Shown here in pieces: positions 16,526 through 25,686 of a stretch of DNA of 64,000 nucleotides. Made by a program: the position numbers and the translations under genes. The DNA is taken from positions 1 to 64,000 of the forward strand of contig JAJDZU010000016.1 of the NCBI GenBank assembly GCA_022824495.1, in the 5' to 3' direction. Within the stretch, counting starts at the first letter, position 1; every line of letters starts with the position of its first letter. The notes beneath the pieces are model-generated. The model did not search any database, was not told the DNA's origin, and was given only the letters and a program-made list of their open reading frames with translations. Source of the stretch: Chloroflexota bacterium (GTDB lineage Bacteria; Chloroflexota; UBA11872).

Positions 16526-16601
16526 GCCTCCGTAGCTCAATTGGAAGAGCAGCTGACTCTTAATCAGTTGGTTGTAGGTTCGAGTCCTACCGGGGGTACC
16601 A
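16526..16601 (+). tRNA. tRNA-Lys (anticodon CTT)
   Basis: The 76-nt cloverleaf can be drawn by eye. The acceptor stem GCCTCCG pairs with CGGGGGT, with G-T pairs at the first and fourth positions. The D-arm is GCTC-AATTGGAA-GAGC. The anticodon loop is CTCTTAA with anticodon CTT. The T-arm is TAGG-TTCGAGT-CCTA, with discriminator A and an encoded CCA end. It lies between divergently arranged genes. Confidence 0.96.
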
Positions 16602-16652
16602 CGACCGGGGATTCTCCTGCCGCTGCGCACCGAGGTTTGACCAATCTGTTCC

Positions 16653-17519
16653 ATGCCGTCCACCGGCGACTCTGAATCGCGTCGTCCAGTGTGGAGCGGT
16701 CGCGAGTACCAACGCTCCGCCAACCTTGCGAACTGGAATGACCGCGCGGCCGCCCATCTCGTGTCGCCCGGCTACGACGTCGACGGCTTTGTTTCCGATT
16801 CACAGAGAGTCGCCAAGGCCGTCGAGTTGGATCGAGAAGAGTTAGGCGATGTCGGAGGCCTGTCCTTCCTGCACCTGCAGTGCCACATTGGCCTGGACAC
16901 GCTGTCCTGGGTGCGGCTCGGTGCTGAGGTGACGGGGCTTGACTTCTCGCCGCCAGCCATCGACGCCGCTCGCGAAATCAGCCGTCAATCCCAGACGCCG
17001 GCCAAATTCGTCGTGTCCGACGTGTACGAGGCGCCGGAGATCCTGGACGAGAAATTCGACATCGTCTACGCCAGCGAGGGGGTCCTCTGCTGGCTGCCGG
17101 ACATCGCCGCCTGGGCACAGGTTGTGCACCGGCTCACACGGCCCGGCGGAACGGCCTACATTCGCGATGGCCACCCGGTCGTTCACTCCCTCGATCTGGA
17201 TCGTCCCGACGGCCGTCTCGAACTCGTCGGCCCGTACTTCGAAGGCCAGGCGATGCGCTACGACGAGCCGGGCACTTACGTCGAATCGGATGTGCCGATT
17301 GACCACACGGTGACCTACGAGTGGAACCATGGGCTTGGCGAGATCGTCAACGCGTTCATCGACGCCGGATTCCGCATCGACTCGCTGCGCGAATACCCGT
17401 TCTCGGGCTACCGGGCTATGCCCAGCCTGATCGAGGGCGCAGACGGCTGGTGGCGCTTTCCGGGTGAATCCGGGCGCGTTCCTTTCATGTTTTCCATACG
17501 CGCAACGCGGTCGGCGTAG
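16653..17519 (+). CDS. Class I SAM-dependent methyltransferase
   Basis: The 288-residue protein carries a Rossmann-type methyltransferase domain (about 60-180). The SAM motif is FLHLQCHIGLDTLSWVRLGAEVTGLDFSP (motif I GlxCHxG variant and the acidic ribose-binding Asp). FDIVYASEGVLCWLPDIAAWA and RPGGTAYIRD follow. Substrate is unknown; small-molecule methyltransferases of this type are common. The start ATG lies 51 nt after the tRNA. No partner genes are evident. Confidence 0.85.
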   Translation: MPSTGDSESRRPVWSGREYQRSANLANWNDRAAAHLVSPGYDVDGFVSDSQRVAKAVELDREELGDVGGLSFLHLQCHIGLDTLSWVRLGAEVTGLDFSPPAIDAAREISRQSQTPAKFVVSDVYEAPEILDEKFDIVYASEGVLCWLPDIAAWAQVVHRLTRPGGTAYIRDGHPVVHSLDLDRPDGRLELVGPYFEGQAMRYDEPGTYVESDVPIDHTVTYEWNHGLGEIVNAFIDAGFRIDSLREYPFSGYRAMPSLIEGADGWWRFPGESGRVPFMFSIRATRSA

Positions 17520-17597
17520 CTCCGAGCGGCCGTTGAGCCAAAGCGTTCGGACTCTCCAAGCTCGTGATTCGGCCAGCGCAATCGCCAGGAGGACACC

Positions 17598-17834
17598 GTG
17601 AACAGGCTCGATCGCCTCAATTCCCACCTGCAGGGTCGTCTCCGGCAGGAGGGAATGACAGAAGTCTCATTGCAGACCGCGGCTCGGTGGGTTCGGGAAG
17701 CAGAGTTGATTCCGCAACAGGCATTTCGCGACGACGACCCGCTTCGATTTCTCATCCAGGCAGGATGGATCGACGGCGGGTATCAGGAGCCACGACCTAA
17801 CGGGCGGTACCGGATTCGGCGGACAGGCAGGTAA
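17598..17834 (+). CDS. Small hypothetical protein
   Basis: A 78-residue charged, helical, soluble protein of unknown function. The GTG start has a strong ribosome-binding site, AGGAGG at 17587-17592, five nt upstream. Good codon usage adds support. The C-terminus is basic (RYRIRRTGR). No family is recognised. Confidence 0.6.
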   Translation: MNRLDRLNSHLQGRLRQEGMTEVSLQTAARWVREAELIPQQAFRDDDPLRFLIQAGWIDGGYQEPRPNGRYRIRRTGR

Positions 17835-17844
17835 CTCGGGTATA

Positions 17845-17867
17845 GCTTTCTCGGGAGGCCAGAAAGC
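17845..17867 (+). terminator. Weak stem-loop after the small gene
   Basis: GCTTTCT and AGAAAGC form a 7-bp stem with a 9-nt loop, 10 nt after the stop at 17834. There is no U-run, so it is a possible terminator or merely a chance hairpin. Confidence 0.25.
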
Positions 17868-18005
17868 GCTGCTGCGTCGGTCTCCGCTGAATTGCCGAAT
17901 CTGTTTCCGATAGACTCGACCTACAACGGCTTAGCAAGCGTTGGTTCGGCGGTCGTCCCGGCTGCGCCGGGCACGCCGCGCGAGCCGTCGCGGGGTGCAA
18001 GGGCA

Positions 18006-18986
18006 ATGGCGCAAGACTTCACGATGTTCGTGGGTACGGTCGGCGGCGGCTTGAATGTGAGTCCCGACGGCGGCTCAACCTGGTCGCAGATCCGGAGTCC
18101 CGTCCCGACCGAAAGCAACGTCCGAACCGTTACGGTCTATCCCAACGACTCCAACCGTGTAATTGCCGGCACCGACGTCGGAGTCTTCCGAAGCGAGGAC
18201 CAGGGTGAGACCTGGGAGCAACTCGACACACCAATCGATGGAATCCACATCTGGTCCATCACGGTGGATCCGGTTGATCCCAGCATCATCTTTGCCGGGA
18301 CGCGCCCCGGTGTATACCGGTCCAAAGACGATGGCGAGACCTGGGAAGAATTGCCGGTCAACGTGAACCTCAACGGCCCGATCGTCCCGCCCCGCACAAC
18401 CACCGTGCTCATAGATCCGCGCGACCACCAGACCGTCTGGGCAGGCGTCGAAGTCGCAGGCCTATACCGCAGCAAAGACGGCGGTGATTCATGGACGGCT
18501 CTATCGAACGTTGGCCCCGAGCTGATGTATGACGACATTCACGGCCTGGCTATCCGCCCCGGCGACCCCACGCTTGTGTATTCCACCAGCCCGTTCGGCC
18601 TGGCCATCAGCACGGACGAAGGCGACAGCTGGGATCACCACAAGTTCCCCAGCTTTGATCCCGGCGGCTCGTCGTACTGCCGAAACATCCTGGTGCGTCC
18701 CGACAACCCCGACGTCATGTTCGTGGGCAACGGCAACGGCATTCCTGGCGTCACCGGCGCAATCCGCCGGACCGTGGATGGCGGCGCCACCTGGGACACC
18801 CCCGAACTGCCCGTAACGCCGAACTCCGTCGTCTACTGCTTCAGCGCCCACGTGGACGTGCCCGACTGCGTCGCGGCGGCCAGCATTTACGGCTATATCT
18901 ACATGAGCGATGACGGCGGCGAGACCTGGCGCAAGCTGGGTCGCGAGTTCGGCGAGATCCGGTCGGTGGCCATCAGTCCCAACTAG
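18006..18986 (+). CDS. BNR-repeat / Ycf48-like beta-propeller protein
   Basis: A 326-residue protein made of repeated blades with Asp-box-like motifs: SPDGGSTW, SEDQGETW, SKDDGETW, SKDGGDSW, STDEGDSW, TVDGGATW and SDDGGETW. These are typical of sialidase/BNR and Vps10-like propellers. No signal peptide or catalytic sialidase residues are evident, so this is probably a binding or structural propeller. The ATG at 18006 begins just before the first blade; an upstream extension looks non-coding. It is related in type to the larger propeller at 37.6-39.5 kb. Confidence 0.8.
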   Translation: MAQDFTMFVGTVGGGLNVSPDGGSTWSQIRSPVPTESNVRTVTVYPNDSNRVIAGTDVGVFRSEDQGETWEQLDTPIDGIHIWSITVDPVDPSIIFAGTRPGVYRSKDDGETWEELPVNVNLNGPIVPPRTTTVLIDPRDHQTVWAGVEVAGLYRSKDGGDSWTALSNVGPELMYDDIHGLAIRPGDPTLVYSTSPFGLAISTDEGDSWDHHKFPSFDPGGSSYCRNILVRPDNPDVMFVGNGNGIPGVTGAIRRTVDGGATWDTPELPVTPNSVVYCFSAHVDVPDCVAAASIYGYIYMSDDGGETWRKLGREFGEIRSVAISPN

Positions 18987-19013
18987 CGAAAGGGCGGGTT
19001 CGGTCCTTCGCAG

Positions 19014-19040
19014 GCGGGCTCTGCCTCTCGCAGAGTCCGC
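19014..19040. terminator. Stem-loop between convergent genes
   Basis: An 11-bp stem with one G-T pair (GCGGGCTCTGC and GCAGAGTCCGC) and a 5-nt loop. It lies between the propeller gene (plus) and the ABC permease gene (minus). No T-run follows on either strand, so it is a candidate bidirectional terminator only. Confidence 0.4.
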
Positions 19041-19064
19041 GGCTGATCGTGGGGGCGCTCGTCA

Positions 19065-19890
19065 TCACGTGTAAAGCCCGATCAGGCCGCGACGCGTAGC
19101 CCGGTTGGCAATACGGTTGAATAACCAGATTCCGCCCAACACACCGCCAAAAGCGCTGGCGGCCAATACGCCCAGTTCAACTTCGAGCGGCACGATCGTT
19201 GGCGTTCCCAGCAGGGTGTGTCGCATGGCGTCGATCACGTAGGTATACGGCAGCGCCAGGCTCACCCAGCGAACTTCCCACGGCAGCATCGCTACCGGAA
19301 ATGTCGACCCTGCCATGGTGAAAATCAACACGACGAAGATCGAAGCCAACGCGGGCTGTCGTTGGGCGAGTCCGACGCCGGCAAAGGCGATTCCGAGCCC
19401 CCAAAACGCGATCAGGGCCAGGACGAACACGGGAATCACCAGTGGATTGAACCCGGCAGGCGCCGCGCCAGGCAGAAAGAGCAGCGCGACCGCCAGCACG
19501 CCGAGCATGCCGGTCCATTGGGCGATCTCCCAGCCTGTTACCCCCACGATCGGGATCCAGCGTGGACACGGCGTGGCCCAGACATGCGGAAGTACGCCGA
19601 CCTCGCTCGCCCAGCGCAGGTACCCCTGGCCGCTGTAGAGCCCCTGCTGAGCAATCTGCAAGGCGAGCCAGCGCCACGTAGCCGATGAAGTTCGATCCGC
19701 CGCCATTGGCTTCAAACCCTTCGCTCCCGAACGCGCGCTCGGCCAGCAGCCGGGTCGTCAATAACAGCGCAAGCGCTAGCAGCGTCGAGGCATAGAGGAT
19801 CTTCTGCCGACCGAATTCCTGCCACTCGCGGACGAACGAGGCCCAGGCGGCAAGGGCCAGCGCCCCTCGTGTGCCTGCGAAGGGCCTCAT
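19065..19890 (-). pseudogene. ABC-2 type exporter permease, frameshifted
   Basis: The gene starts at the ATG at 19890, overlapping the stop of permease 1 by 4 nt. It reads MRPFAGTRGALALAAWASFVREW...SNFIGYVALA in one frame. The homologous continuation, ALQIAQQGLYSGQGYLRW...LIGLYT, is in another frame that ends at 19065. The switch lies near 19655-19680. The C-terminal part has four transmembrane segments and the ABC-2 motif TMAGSTFPVAMLPWEVRWVSLALPYTYVIDAMR. The joined protein would be about 275 residues, matching permease 1. The 826-nt span is not a multiple of three. This is either real decay or a single-base assembly error. Confidence 0.75.
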
Positions 19891-20717
19891 ATCGCGTCGA
19901 GGACGCCGCGACGCCTGGCGGACCGCTCGAGCACCCCGAACACCCAGATCGCAATCGCCCCGTAGGTAGCCGCGATGAGCAGCAGCACACCGGCCGACAA
20001 CACGGCGTCGCTTGCGTCGGCAACAACCAGCGCGGCTCGCAGACCGCGCAAAATCCAGGTAAGCGGAACAAACTGGGCAACGACCTGGGCCCACTCGGGA
20101 AGGACGCCAACAGGATGTGCAACGCCGGCAAATACCCCGGATGCCACGACCGCGAGGTTGGATAAGATCGCCGCCGCCCGATAGCGCACAACCAACCCGG
20201 CGAAGGCGACGCCAACGGCCAGATTGGCGACGTAGGACGCACCAAGCACCAGTAACAGTGCGCCGGCCTCGAACGTCAGCGTGAATCGAAACACCGCCCA
20301 GCTCGCGGCAAACATCGTGAACGTCTGCACCGCGATGCCGATCGAGCTGCCCATCGCCTGTCCCACGATCAGCAGGGGTTTGGCAAGGCGTCCGGTCCAG
20401 ATCGCGCTCAAGGTTCCCTGCTCTCGTTCGCGTTGCAGAGCAACTGAGAGAAGGGTCAGCGTGGCTCCGGCCCAAGTCATGCCAATCACGCCGATCGTTA
20501 CAAAAGCCAGGTAGTTTTCCGTACCCGCCACTGATGCAAACCGTGCCGCCTGCTCGTGATTCGGGCCGGCCAGTGCACGCGCTCCCAGGATCCCCGGCAG
20601 CACCATCGCGAACCCCGAGATAACGAGCGTGGTGACAAATGCCCATTCGCGGCGATGCACCGTCCATCCCATCCCCGCCAGCGCAGCCACGGCCTGTCCG
20701 CCACGCGTCAGGCGCAT
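19887..20717 (-). CDS. ABC-2 type exporter permease
   Basis: A 276-residue membrane protein with six hydrophobic segments. The ABC-2 hallmark is REREQGTLSAIWTGRLAKPLLIVGQAM after the second segment, and FAGVAHPVGVLPEWAQVVAQFVPLTWILRGLRAAL lies before the last. It probably forms a heterodimer with the next (frameshifted) permease and works with the upstream ATPase. A TTG start at 20741 would overlap the ATPase reading frame; the ATG at 20717 lies 11 nt after its end. The substrate is unknown; such exporters carry drugs, lipids or polysaccharides. Confidence 0.85.
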   Translation of the reverse strand: MRLTRGGQAVAALAGMGWTVHRREWAFVTTLVISGFAMVLPGILGARALAGPNHEQAARFASVAGTENYLAFVTIGVIGMTWAGATLTLLSVALQREREQGTLSAIWTGRLAKPLLIVGQAMGSSIGIAVQTFTMFAASWAVFRFTLTFEAGALLLVLGASYVANLAVGVAFAGLVVRYRAAAILSNLAVVASGVFAGVAHPVGVLPEWAQVVAQFVPLTWILRGLRAALVVADASDAVLSAGVLLLIAATYGAIAIWVFGVLERSARRRGVLDAI

Positions 20718-20727
20718 CGCGGAAGCG

Positions 20728-21762
20728 TCATATCGAGTCAAACGACCCTCCCAGTCGGCTTCCTGTCAATTTGATAAAGGCGTCCTCCAGGGTGGCTTCC
20801 CGTAAGCGCGACTCAACGACGGATACTCCGATTCCGATCAGGCCTGCCGCGGTCTGTTCGGCCGATCGCCAACCCCCAGGGGCACTCACGGCAACGGCGA
20901 TGCTGCCGTCGTCCTGGACTTCGCCCCATCAGAGGGCGTCGGCGCCGAGATTCCGCCGAGCGGCCGCGACATTGCCACGCAACTGGAGCTCCAGCCGCGG
21001 CTCGACCCCGGCACTTGCGATCAGGGCGGCCGGCCGGTCTTCGGCCACAAGCCGACCGCGATCGATGATTCCGACGCGATCGCAAACTTCGTCAGCTTCG
21101 TGCATGTTGTGCGTTGTCAGCAGAACCGCTTTTCCGGCCCCTTGCAGCGTCCGAATCAGCTCGCGCGTTGCTCGAGCCGCAGCCGGATCGAGCGCCGCAG
21201 TCGGCTCGTCCAGCAGCAACACCGGCGGATCGTGCAGCAGGGTCCGCGCCAAGTTCAGACGTTGCTTCATGCCGGTGCTGAAGGTTTCGACGAGGTCGTC
21301 GGCCCGTTCCGCAAGCCCAAGCTGCTCAAGCAGAGCGGCTGCGCGACGATTAATCACATGGCCGGGCATGAACTGCAGCCGCCCAAAGATCTCCAGGTTT
21401 TCGCGGCCTGTTAGCCGCCAGTAGACCCCTCGCTCGCCCGCGAACATGACGCCGATGCGCGCCCGTACCGCGCCTCCGTCTCTCAGAGTGTCGAATCCGC
21501 AGATTCTGGCCGTGCCCGCCGTTGGCTCCAGCAGGGTTGACAGCATGCGAGCCATCGTTGTCTTGCCCGCGCCGTTCGGTCCCAGGAGGCCGTACACCTC
21601 ACCGGCTCGGACCCCGAGTGTCACGTCATCAACGGCGACCACGGGGTCCGGCACCGGGGCAGAGCGACGCATCACTATGTCCCAGGGACGGCGCGAAGGC
21701 CGTCGGCGCTCAAACTGCTTGGAGAACCCTTCGGTTTCAATCAGCATCCGCGCATATGCCAT
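20728..21762 (-). pseudogene. ABC-2 exporter ATPase interrupted by an in-frame TGA
   Basis: The nucleotide-binding domain is intact: Walker A GPNGAGKTT, signature FSTGMKQRL, Walker B VLLLDEPTAALDP and H-loop LTTHNM. The frame meets TGA at 20929-20931 (after ...GADAL). In the same frame it then continues WGEVQDDGSIAVAV...RLREATLEDAFIKLTGSRLGG to 20728. The TLEDAFIKLTG end is the usual C-terminus of this ATPase family, so the stop breaks a 344-residue protein about 67 residues early. The truncated product may still bind ATP. The lesion is a single-base change or a sequencing error. Confidence 0.75.
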
Positions 21763-21979
21763 CGAGCTTGAGAACGCGCTTTCTTCGGACGCAATCTGTC
21801 AGGAGCGACGCGCGACATGGTTCGTACTGTGCCACGCGCTGATGGCCGCACTCCCTGGCGAACTTCCTGAGGCGTCGATCACCCGATAGCGTTTACGCCG
21901 CCTGGTTGAACGAAACACCGCACTCTGTTCCAATGCAGGTAACCAGCGCCGTCGCCGGATCAGTGCGAGAGGATCGCGA

Positions 21980-22867
21980 GTGAGGGACCGCGACGAAATC
22001 CGCGGCCTGCTGAGCGGCCCCGTCAACCCGCTGCCCACCAAATTCCACAGGGACGGGTCGATCAACTTCGACGGCATGCACGCCGTGATCGATCGTTCGC
22101 TGGAGGCCGGCTGCCAGGTCATCATGCTCACCTGGGGCGAGACTCTGGTCTCGCTGCTGAGCGACGCCGAACTGGCCCAGGTCCACCGCGCCGTCATCGC
22201 GCACGTGGGCGACCGAGCTCTCACGATTGCCTGCGACAACATGTGGGGTCTTCACCAGACGCTCGAATTCGGCGACCTGGCGCGAGAGCTCGGCTACGAC
22301 CTCTACATGGTCCGCCCCGCCGAGTGGGCTCGTGGAACGCCGGAGACTCTGGCCGACTTCTATAGGGCCGTTGCTCGTCGCACGCCGGTGATGCTGGTGG
22401 GCGACGTTCCGATTAGGACTTGCGAGTTGATCGAGGACGAGCCAGGCATTCTGGGCTTCAAGGAAGACACCCAGCTCGACTATGCCCACGAAGTGCTGAT
22501 GCGTTGGGGCGACCGCTGGCCCATGGTGGGCGGAGGCGGCATGAAGCGGCATTTCCTCCTCTGGCCCCACGGCTGCCGCTCCTGGCTGGAGCCGTTCGTC
22601 CGCTGCTATCCCGAGCCGGCCATGCGGTACTGGGACGCGCTACAGCGCGGCGACACCGCGGAGGCCTGGGAAATCGTTATGCAGGTCGAGACTCCGGTAC
22701 GCGCGGCGGCCCATCGCTTCCCGGCCGGCTACAACGGTTTCTCCCAGGCCATGATCGAGGCCTACGGCATAGCGCCCCGCTGGCGCCGCTCCCCCGCGCC
22801 CAACGCCACTGACGCCGAGATGGAAGACGTGCGCGGCCTGCTGCGTCGACTGGGCATCTGGCCGTGA
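21980..22867 (+). CDS. Dihydrodipicolinate synthase family lyase/aldolase
   Basis: A 295-residue TIM-barrel enzyme of the DapA/N-acetylneuraminate lyase family. The Schiff-base lysine is in GILGFKEDTQ (about residue 158). The usual GTTGE substrate motif reads MLTWGET here, and the Tyr region is DLYMVRPAEW, so it is not a housekeeping DapA. The genome already uses DapL/DapF. A 2-keto-3-deoxy-sugar aldolase or dehydratase is plausible. GTG start. It is followed 18 nt later by a putative glycosidase and probably shares its transcript. Confidence 0.8.
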   Translation: MRDRDEIRGLLSGPVNPLPTKFHRDGSINFDGMHAVIDRSLEAGCQVIMLTWGETLVSLLSDAELAQVHRAVIAHVGDRALTIACDNMWGLHQTLEFGDLARELGYDLYMVRPAEWARGTPETLADFYRAVARRTPVMLVGDVPIRTCELIEDEPGILGFKEDTQLDYAHEVLMRWGDRWPMVGGGGMKRHFLLWPHGCRSWLEPFVRCYPEPAMRYWDALQRGDTAEAWEIVMQVETPVRAAAHRFPAGYNGFSQAMIEAYGIAPRWRRSPAPNATDAEMEDVRGLLRRLGIWP

Positions 22868-22885
22868 CCTTGAAGCGCTGACCTC

Positions 22886-24670
22886 ATGACGGGACAGGCG
22901 CCGGACTTCATCGCCGACCGCGGCTTCAGCCAGCCGCCCATCTACCTGACCGACCTTGACCGATGTTCGCCGTCCAGCGCCTTGTCGTCCGAGCCTCGCC
23001 GCCACACCTGGCGCACGCTGCCCTACAGCACACGCGCGTTCAGTGGTGTGATGCTGCTGGCCGGACCCGAAACCGCGGCGCCGTCCGTTACCTATCCAAT
23101 GAACGTCAACGGCTGGCATGCCATATCGATTGGCGTGCATCCGTTCTGGTCCGAGCCAGAAGGTCGGCAGCTCGAAGTTCAGCTCAAACTCAGCGGGCCG
23201 GGCCCGTTCACCGTCCTCTCCTGGCCGCGTGTCCCCTTCGGCGGCCATGCCGAACATTTCCACGAGCACTTCTGGGGTGTGGCGGAGCTTTCGGGACGGA
23301 ACCTGGTGATCGCCCAGCCGACCGCGCACGCGTCCCCAGGCGACGGCCCGGGATCATTCCTCGGCCAGCCCGCGCGCATTGCTTATGTCAAGTTAGTTCC
23401 GCTGACCTCTGCCGAGGTGCGCGCACTAACGGCCGACCGCGATCAAGACCACACCCGCCGCCTTTTCGCCCACCAGGATGCCCACGGACCGCACTCCGCC
23501 TGGCGACTCACGAGTGCCGCCGATATTCAGCGGGAGGTGGAGCCGTATCGGCACACGGACTTCTCGCGCCTCTACTGGGAATGCGGCTCCGGCGACCTGA
23601 TGAACTACTTCACTCAGATTGGACGCATGCCCACACACGATGGGCTCGATGACTTTCCGCGTCAGAGCGATCGCCTCAATGCTGAGAGCTGGCGAATCCT
23701 CCGCGACCGTGGCATTGATCCCTTGCAAGTGGCGGCCGAACATGCTCGGGATGTCGGCCTCGAGCTTCACGCGAGCTATCGCGTTGCCGGCTTCCACTAC
23801 CCGCCTCCGTTGGATCACTTCACGCACGGTGATTCGGTTTACAAGCGGCGGCCCGAGTGGCGCGGAGTCGACCGCGACGGCCACCGTACGCCCCGATTCG
23901 CCTACACATATCCGGAGGTTCGCGCCTACGTCATCTCGCTCCTCCGCGAGGTCGTTCAGTACCCGGTAGACGGCGTCTGCATGCTCTACAACCGGCGGCT
24001 ACCGCTGGTGGAATACGAACCGCAACTCGTTGAGGGCTTTCGCGCCGACCACGGCGTCGATCCGCGCAGCCTCGACCCGCTCGACCCGACTTGGCTGCGC
24101 TACCGATCAGGCGTCCTCACCCAGTTTCACCGCGAATTGCGAACCGCGATGGACAAGGAAACGCAACGACAGGGCCGCAGCCGTCGCCTTCAGATTTCGG
24201 CCGTGGTCACGAGCAGCGAAGCCGAGAATCTGAAGTTCGGTGTCGATTCCAAGGCGTGGATCGACGAGGGCCTGGTCGACACTCTGATTCCCTACTCGTC
24301 GGCGCCAAATTTCAACAGCAGCGTCGACGCCTGGGCCGATCCGCGGGCGATTGACCACTTTCTAAGTGTCACGCGCGGCAGAAACACGATCGTCGCGCCC
24401 AACATGATGCCCCGCCAGGTGCCACCGGAACTCTTGCGCCGACGCGCGTCCGGGCTATATCGAGCCGGAGTCCGGCACCTGTTCTTCTGGGACTGCGCCG
24501 GCGGCGACGGCCGCGCCAACTACAGCGACATGTGGAGCGCCCTTCGCCGGCTAGGACACATCGAAGAAATAGAGAACTGGAAAGCCGGCGGTGAGCCCGA
24601 CCTGAACTCAACTCGCCACGAACTCCGCTCGCTGGGCGACTGGGACCTCACGTACCACACGCCCGGCTAG
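22886..24670 (+). CDS. Putative glycoside hydrolase (TIM-barrel type)
   Basis: A 594-residue protein. Residues about 35-180 form a beta-rich N-terminal domain. Residues about 205-560 look like a glycosidase TIM barrel: DFSRLYWECGSGDLMNYFTQ, GLELHASYRVAG, PVDGVCMLYNRRLPLVEYEPQLVEGF, IDEGLVDTLIPYS and YRAGVRHLFFWDCAGGDGR. The layout recalls bacterial family-10-like hydrolases found in planctomycetes and Chloroflexota. No signal peptide is seen. The substrate is unknown. It sits downstream of the DHDPS-family gene, suggesting a glycan or uronate pathway. Confidence 0.55.
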   Translation: MTGQAPDFIADRGFSQPPIYLTDLDRCSPSSALSSEPRRHTWRTLPYSTRAFSGVMLLAGPETAAPSVTYPMNVNGWHAISIGVHPFWSEPEGRQLEVQLKLSGPGPFTVLSWPRVPFGGHAEHFHEHFWGVAELSGRNLVIAQPTAHASPGDGPGSFLGQPARIAYVKLVPLTSAEVRALTADRDQDHTRRLFAHQDAHGPHSAWRLTSAADIQREVEPYRHTDFSRLYWECGSGDLMNYFTQIGRMPTHDGLDDFPRQSDRLNAESWRILRDRGIDPLQVAAEHARDVGLELHASYRVAGFHYPPPLDHFTHGDSVYKRRPEWRGVDRDGHRTPRFAYTYPEVRAYVISLLREVVQYPVDGVCMLYNRRLPLVEYEPQLVEGFRADHGVDPRSLDPLDPTWLRYRSGVLTQFHRELRTAMDKETQRQGRSRRLQISAVVTSSEAENLKFGVDSKAWIDEGLVDTLIPYSSAPNFNSSVDAWADPRAIDHFLSVTRGRNTIVAPNMMPRQVPPELLRRRASGLYRAGVRHLFFWDCAGGDGRANYSDMWSALRRLGHIEEIENWKAGGEPDLNSTRHELRSLGDWDLTYHTPG

Positions 24671-24711
24671 GGCGCCGGCCGAGGATCCCGACCGGCCCGG
24701 CCTGGACTTTC

Positions 24712-25656
24712 TCAGACCACGCGGTATTTCAGGGCCTGCCCAGCCTCGATCCGCGCAATGTTGTCGCGCACCAATTCCGTGGTTCCGCGCAGAAAGATGT
24801 CGCAAGCCGACGCCCCATGCGGGGTCGCAAAGACCTCGCGCTCAAATACCGGATCGTCGGGATCGACCGGTTCCTCCCAGAACACGTCCAGGCCGGCGGC
24901 CCGCAGCCTTCCGCTGTCAAGCGCGTCGATCAGCGGCTGGCGCTGGACCACCGGGCCGCGCGACACATTGACCAGGACGGATCCATCCGGCATGGAATCC
25001 AGTACGGTCTGGTCGACCAGACCGTGCGTCTCATCCGTGAGCGGCACCGACAGCACCACGAAGCCGCAGCCCCGCACCGCCTCGGTCAGGCGGTCGGCGG
25101 TGTAGAGCTCGGTCAGGCCCAGCCGTTGCGCCAGTTCGGGATCCGGTGTTCGCTTCACCCCAATCAGGGTCGCCCCAAACGGCTTCAGCAGCCGCGCGAT
25201 TTCGCTGCCAACACCGCCGACACCCACGATGCAAACGCGTGAGTCAAAAAGTGACGCGCCAAACGGCACGGCAATCGAGCGCGCCGCCAGCGTCCGAAAG
25301 TGCGTCGGCAACTGCCGCCCGGCGGCGATCAGGTGCATCAGCGCGAACTCGGCCACCGCCTTTCCGATACCCGACGGTCCGGCCGGGGCATTAGCCACTG
25401 GAATGCCTCGGACGCGTGCAGCCTCCAGATCGACGTGATCGACCCCGATCCCGAACTGCTGAATCAGGCAAAGGCGGGAAGCGGATTCAATGGTGGCCGC
25501 ATCGATGGGCGTACGAGCCGGAATGATCACCTCGGCGTTGGGCGCCTCGGCAGCCAGCGCGTCAGCCTCGGTTGGGACGATTACATGGTCGGGCAGCGCT
25601 TCGCGCAGCACATCCGTGATCGCCGCCAGGTCCGGGCTGCACATCAGTACCCGCAT
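24712..25656 (-). CDS. D-isomer-specific 2-hydroxyacid dehydrogenase
   Basis: A 314-residue NAD(P)-dependent dehydrogenase. The Rossmann motif is CIVGVGGVGSEIARLLKPFGATLIGV (about 141-166). The catalytic set is Arg in NVSRGPVV, Glu in DVFWEEPVDPDDP and His in ATPHGASA. It resembles phosphoglycerate or glyoxylate/hydroxypyruvate reductases without a regulatory domain. The substrate is unassigned. The class III aminotransferase lies 30 nt upstream on the same strand, so the pair could link an amino acid and a 2-hydroxy acid. Confidence 0.88.
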   Translation of the reverse strand: MRVLMCSPDLAAITDVLREALPDHVIVPTEADALAAEAPNAEVIIPARTPIDAATIESASRLCLIQQFGIGVDHVDLEAARVRGIPVANAPAGPSGIGKAVAEFALMHLIAAGRQLPTHFRTLAARSIAVPFGASLFDSRVCIVGVGGVGSEIARLLKPFGATLIGVKRTPDPELAQRLGLTELYTADRLTEAVRGCGFVVLSVPLTDETHGLVDQTVLDSMPDGSVLVNVSRGPVVQRQPLIDALDSGRLRAAGLDVFWEEPVDPDDPVFEREVFATPHGASACDIFLRGTTELVRDNIARIEAGQALKYRVV

Positions 25657-25686
25657 CTGAGGTCCCTTTCTTGAGACGCCTCGCTA

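Noticed and set aside
16487..16723. Minus-strand frame with RTRTYNQLIKSQLLFQLSYGG
   Set aside because: It is the antisense translation of the tRNA-Lys gene, a well-known spurious ORF pattern.
20929..20931. TGA in the ABC ATPase as selenocysteine or recoded tryptophan
   Set aside because: The position is not catalytic, no SECIS-like stem was seen just downstream, and many genes here end with TGA, so a lesion or base error is simpler.
22640..23329. 229-codon minus-strand frame across the lyase/glycosidase junction
   Set aside because: Shadow of two plus-strand genes with clear motifs and co-directional spacing.
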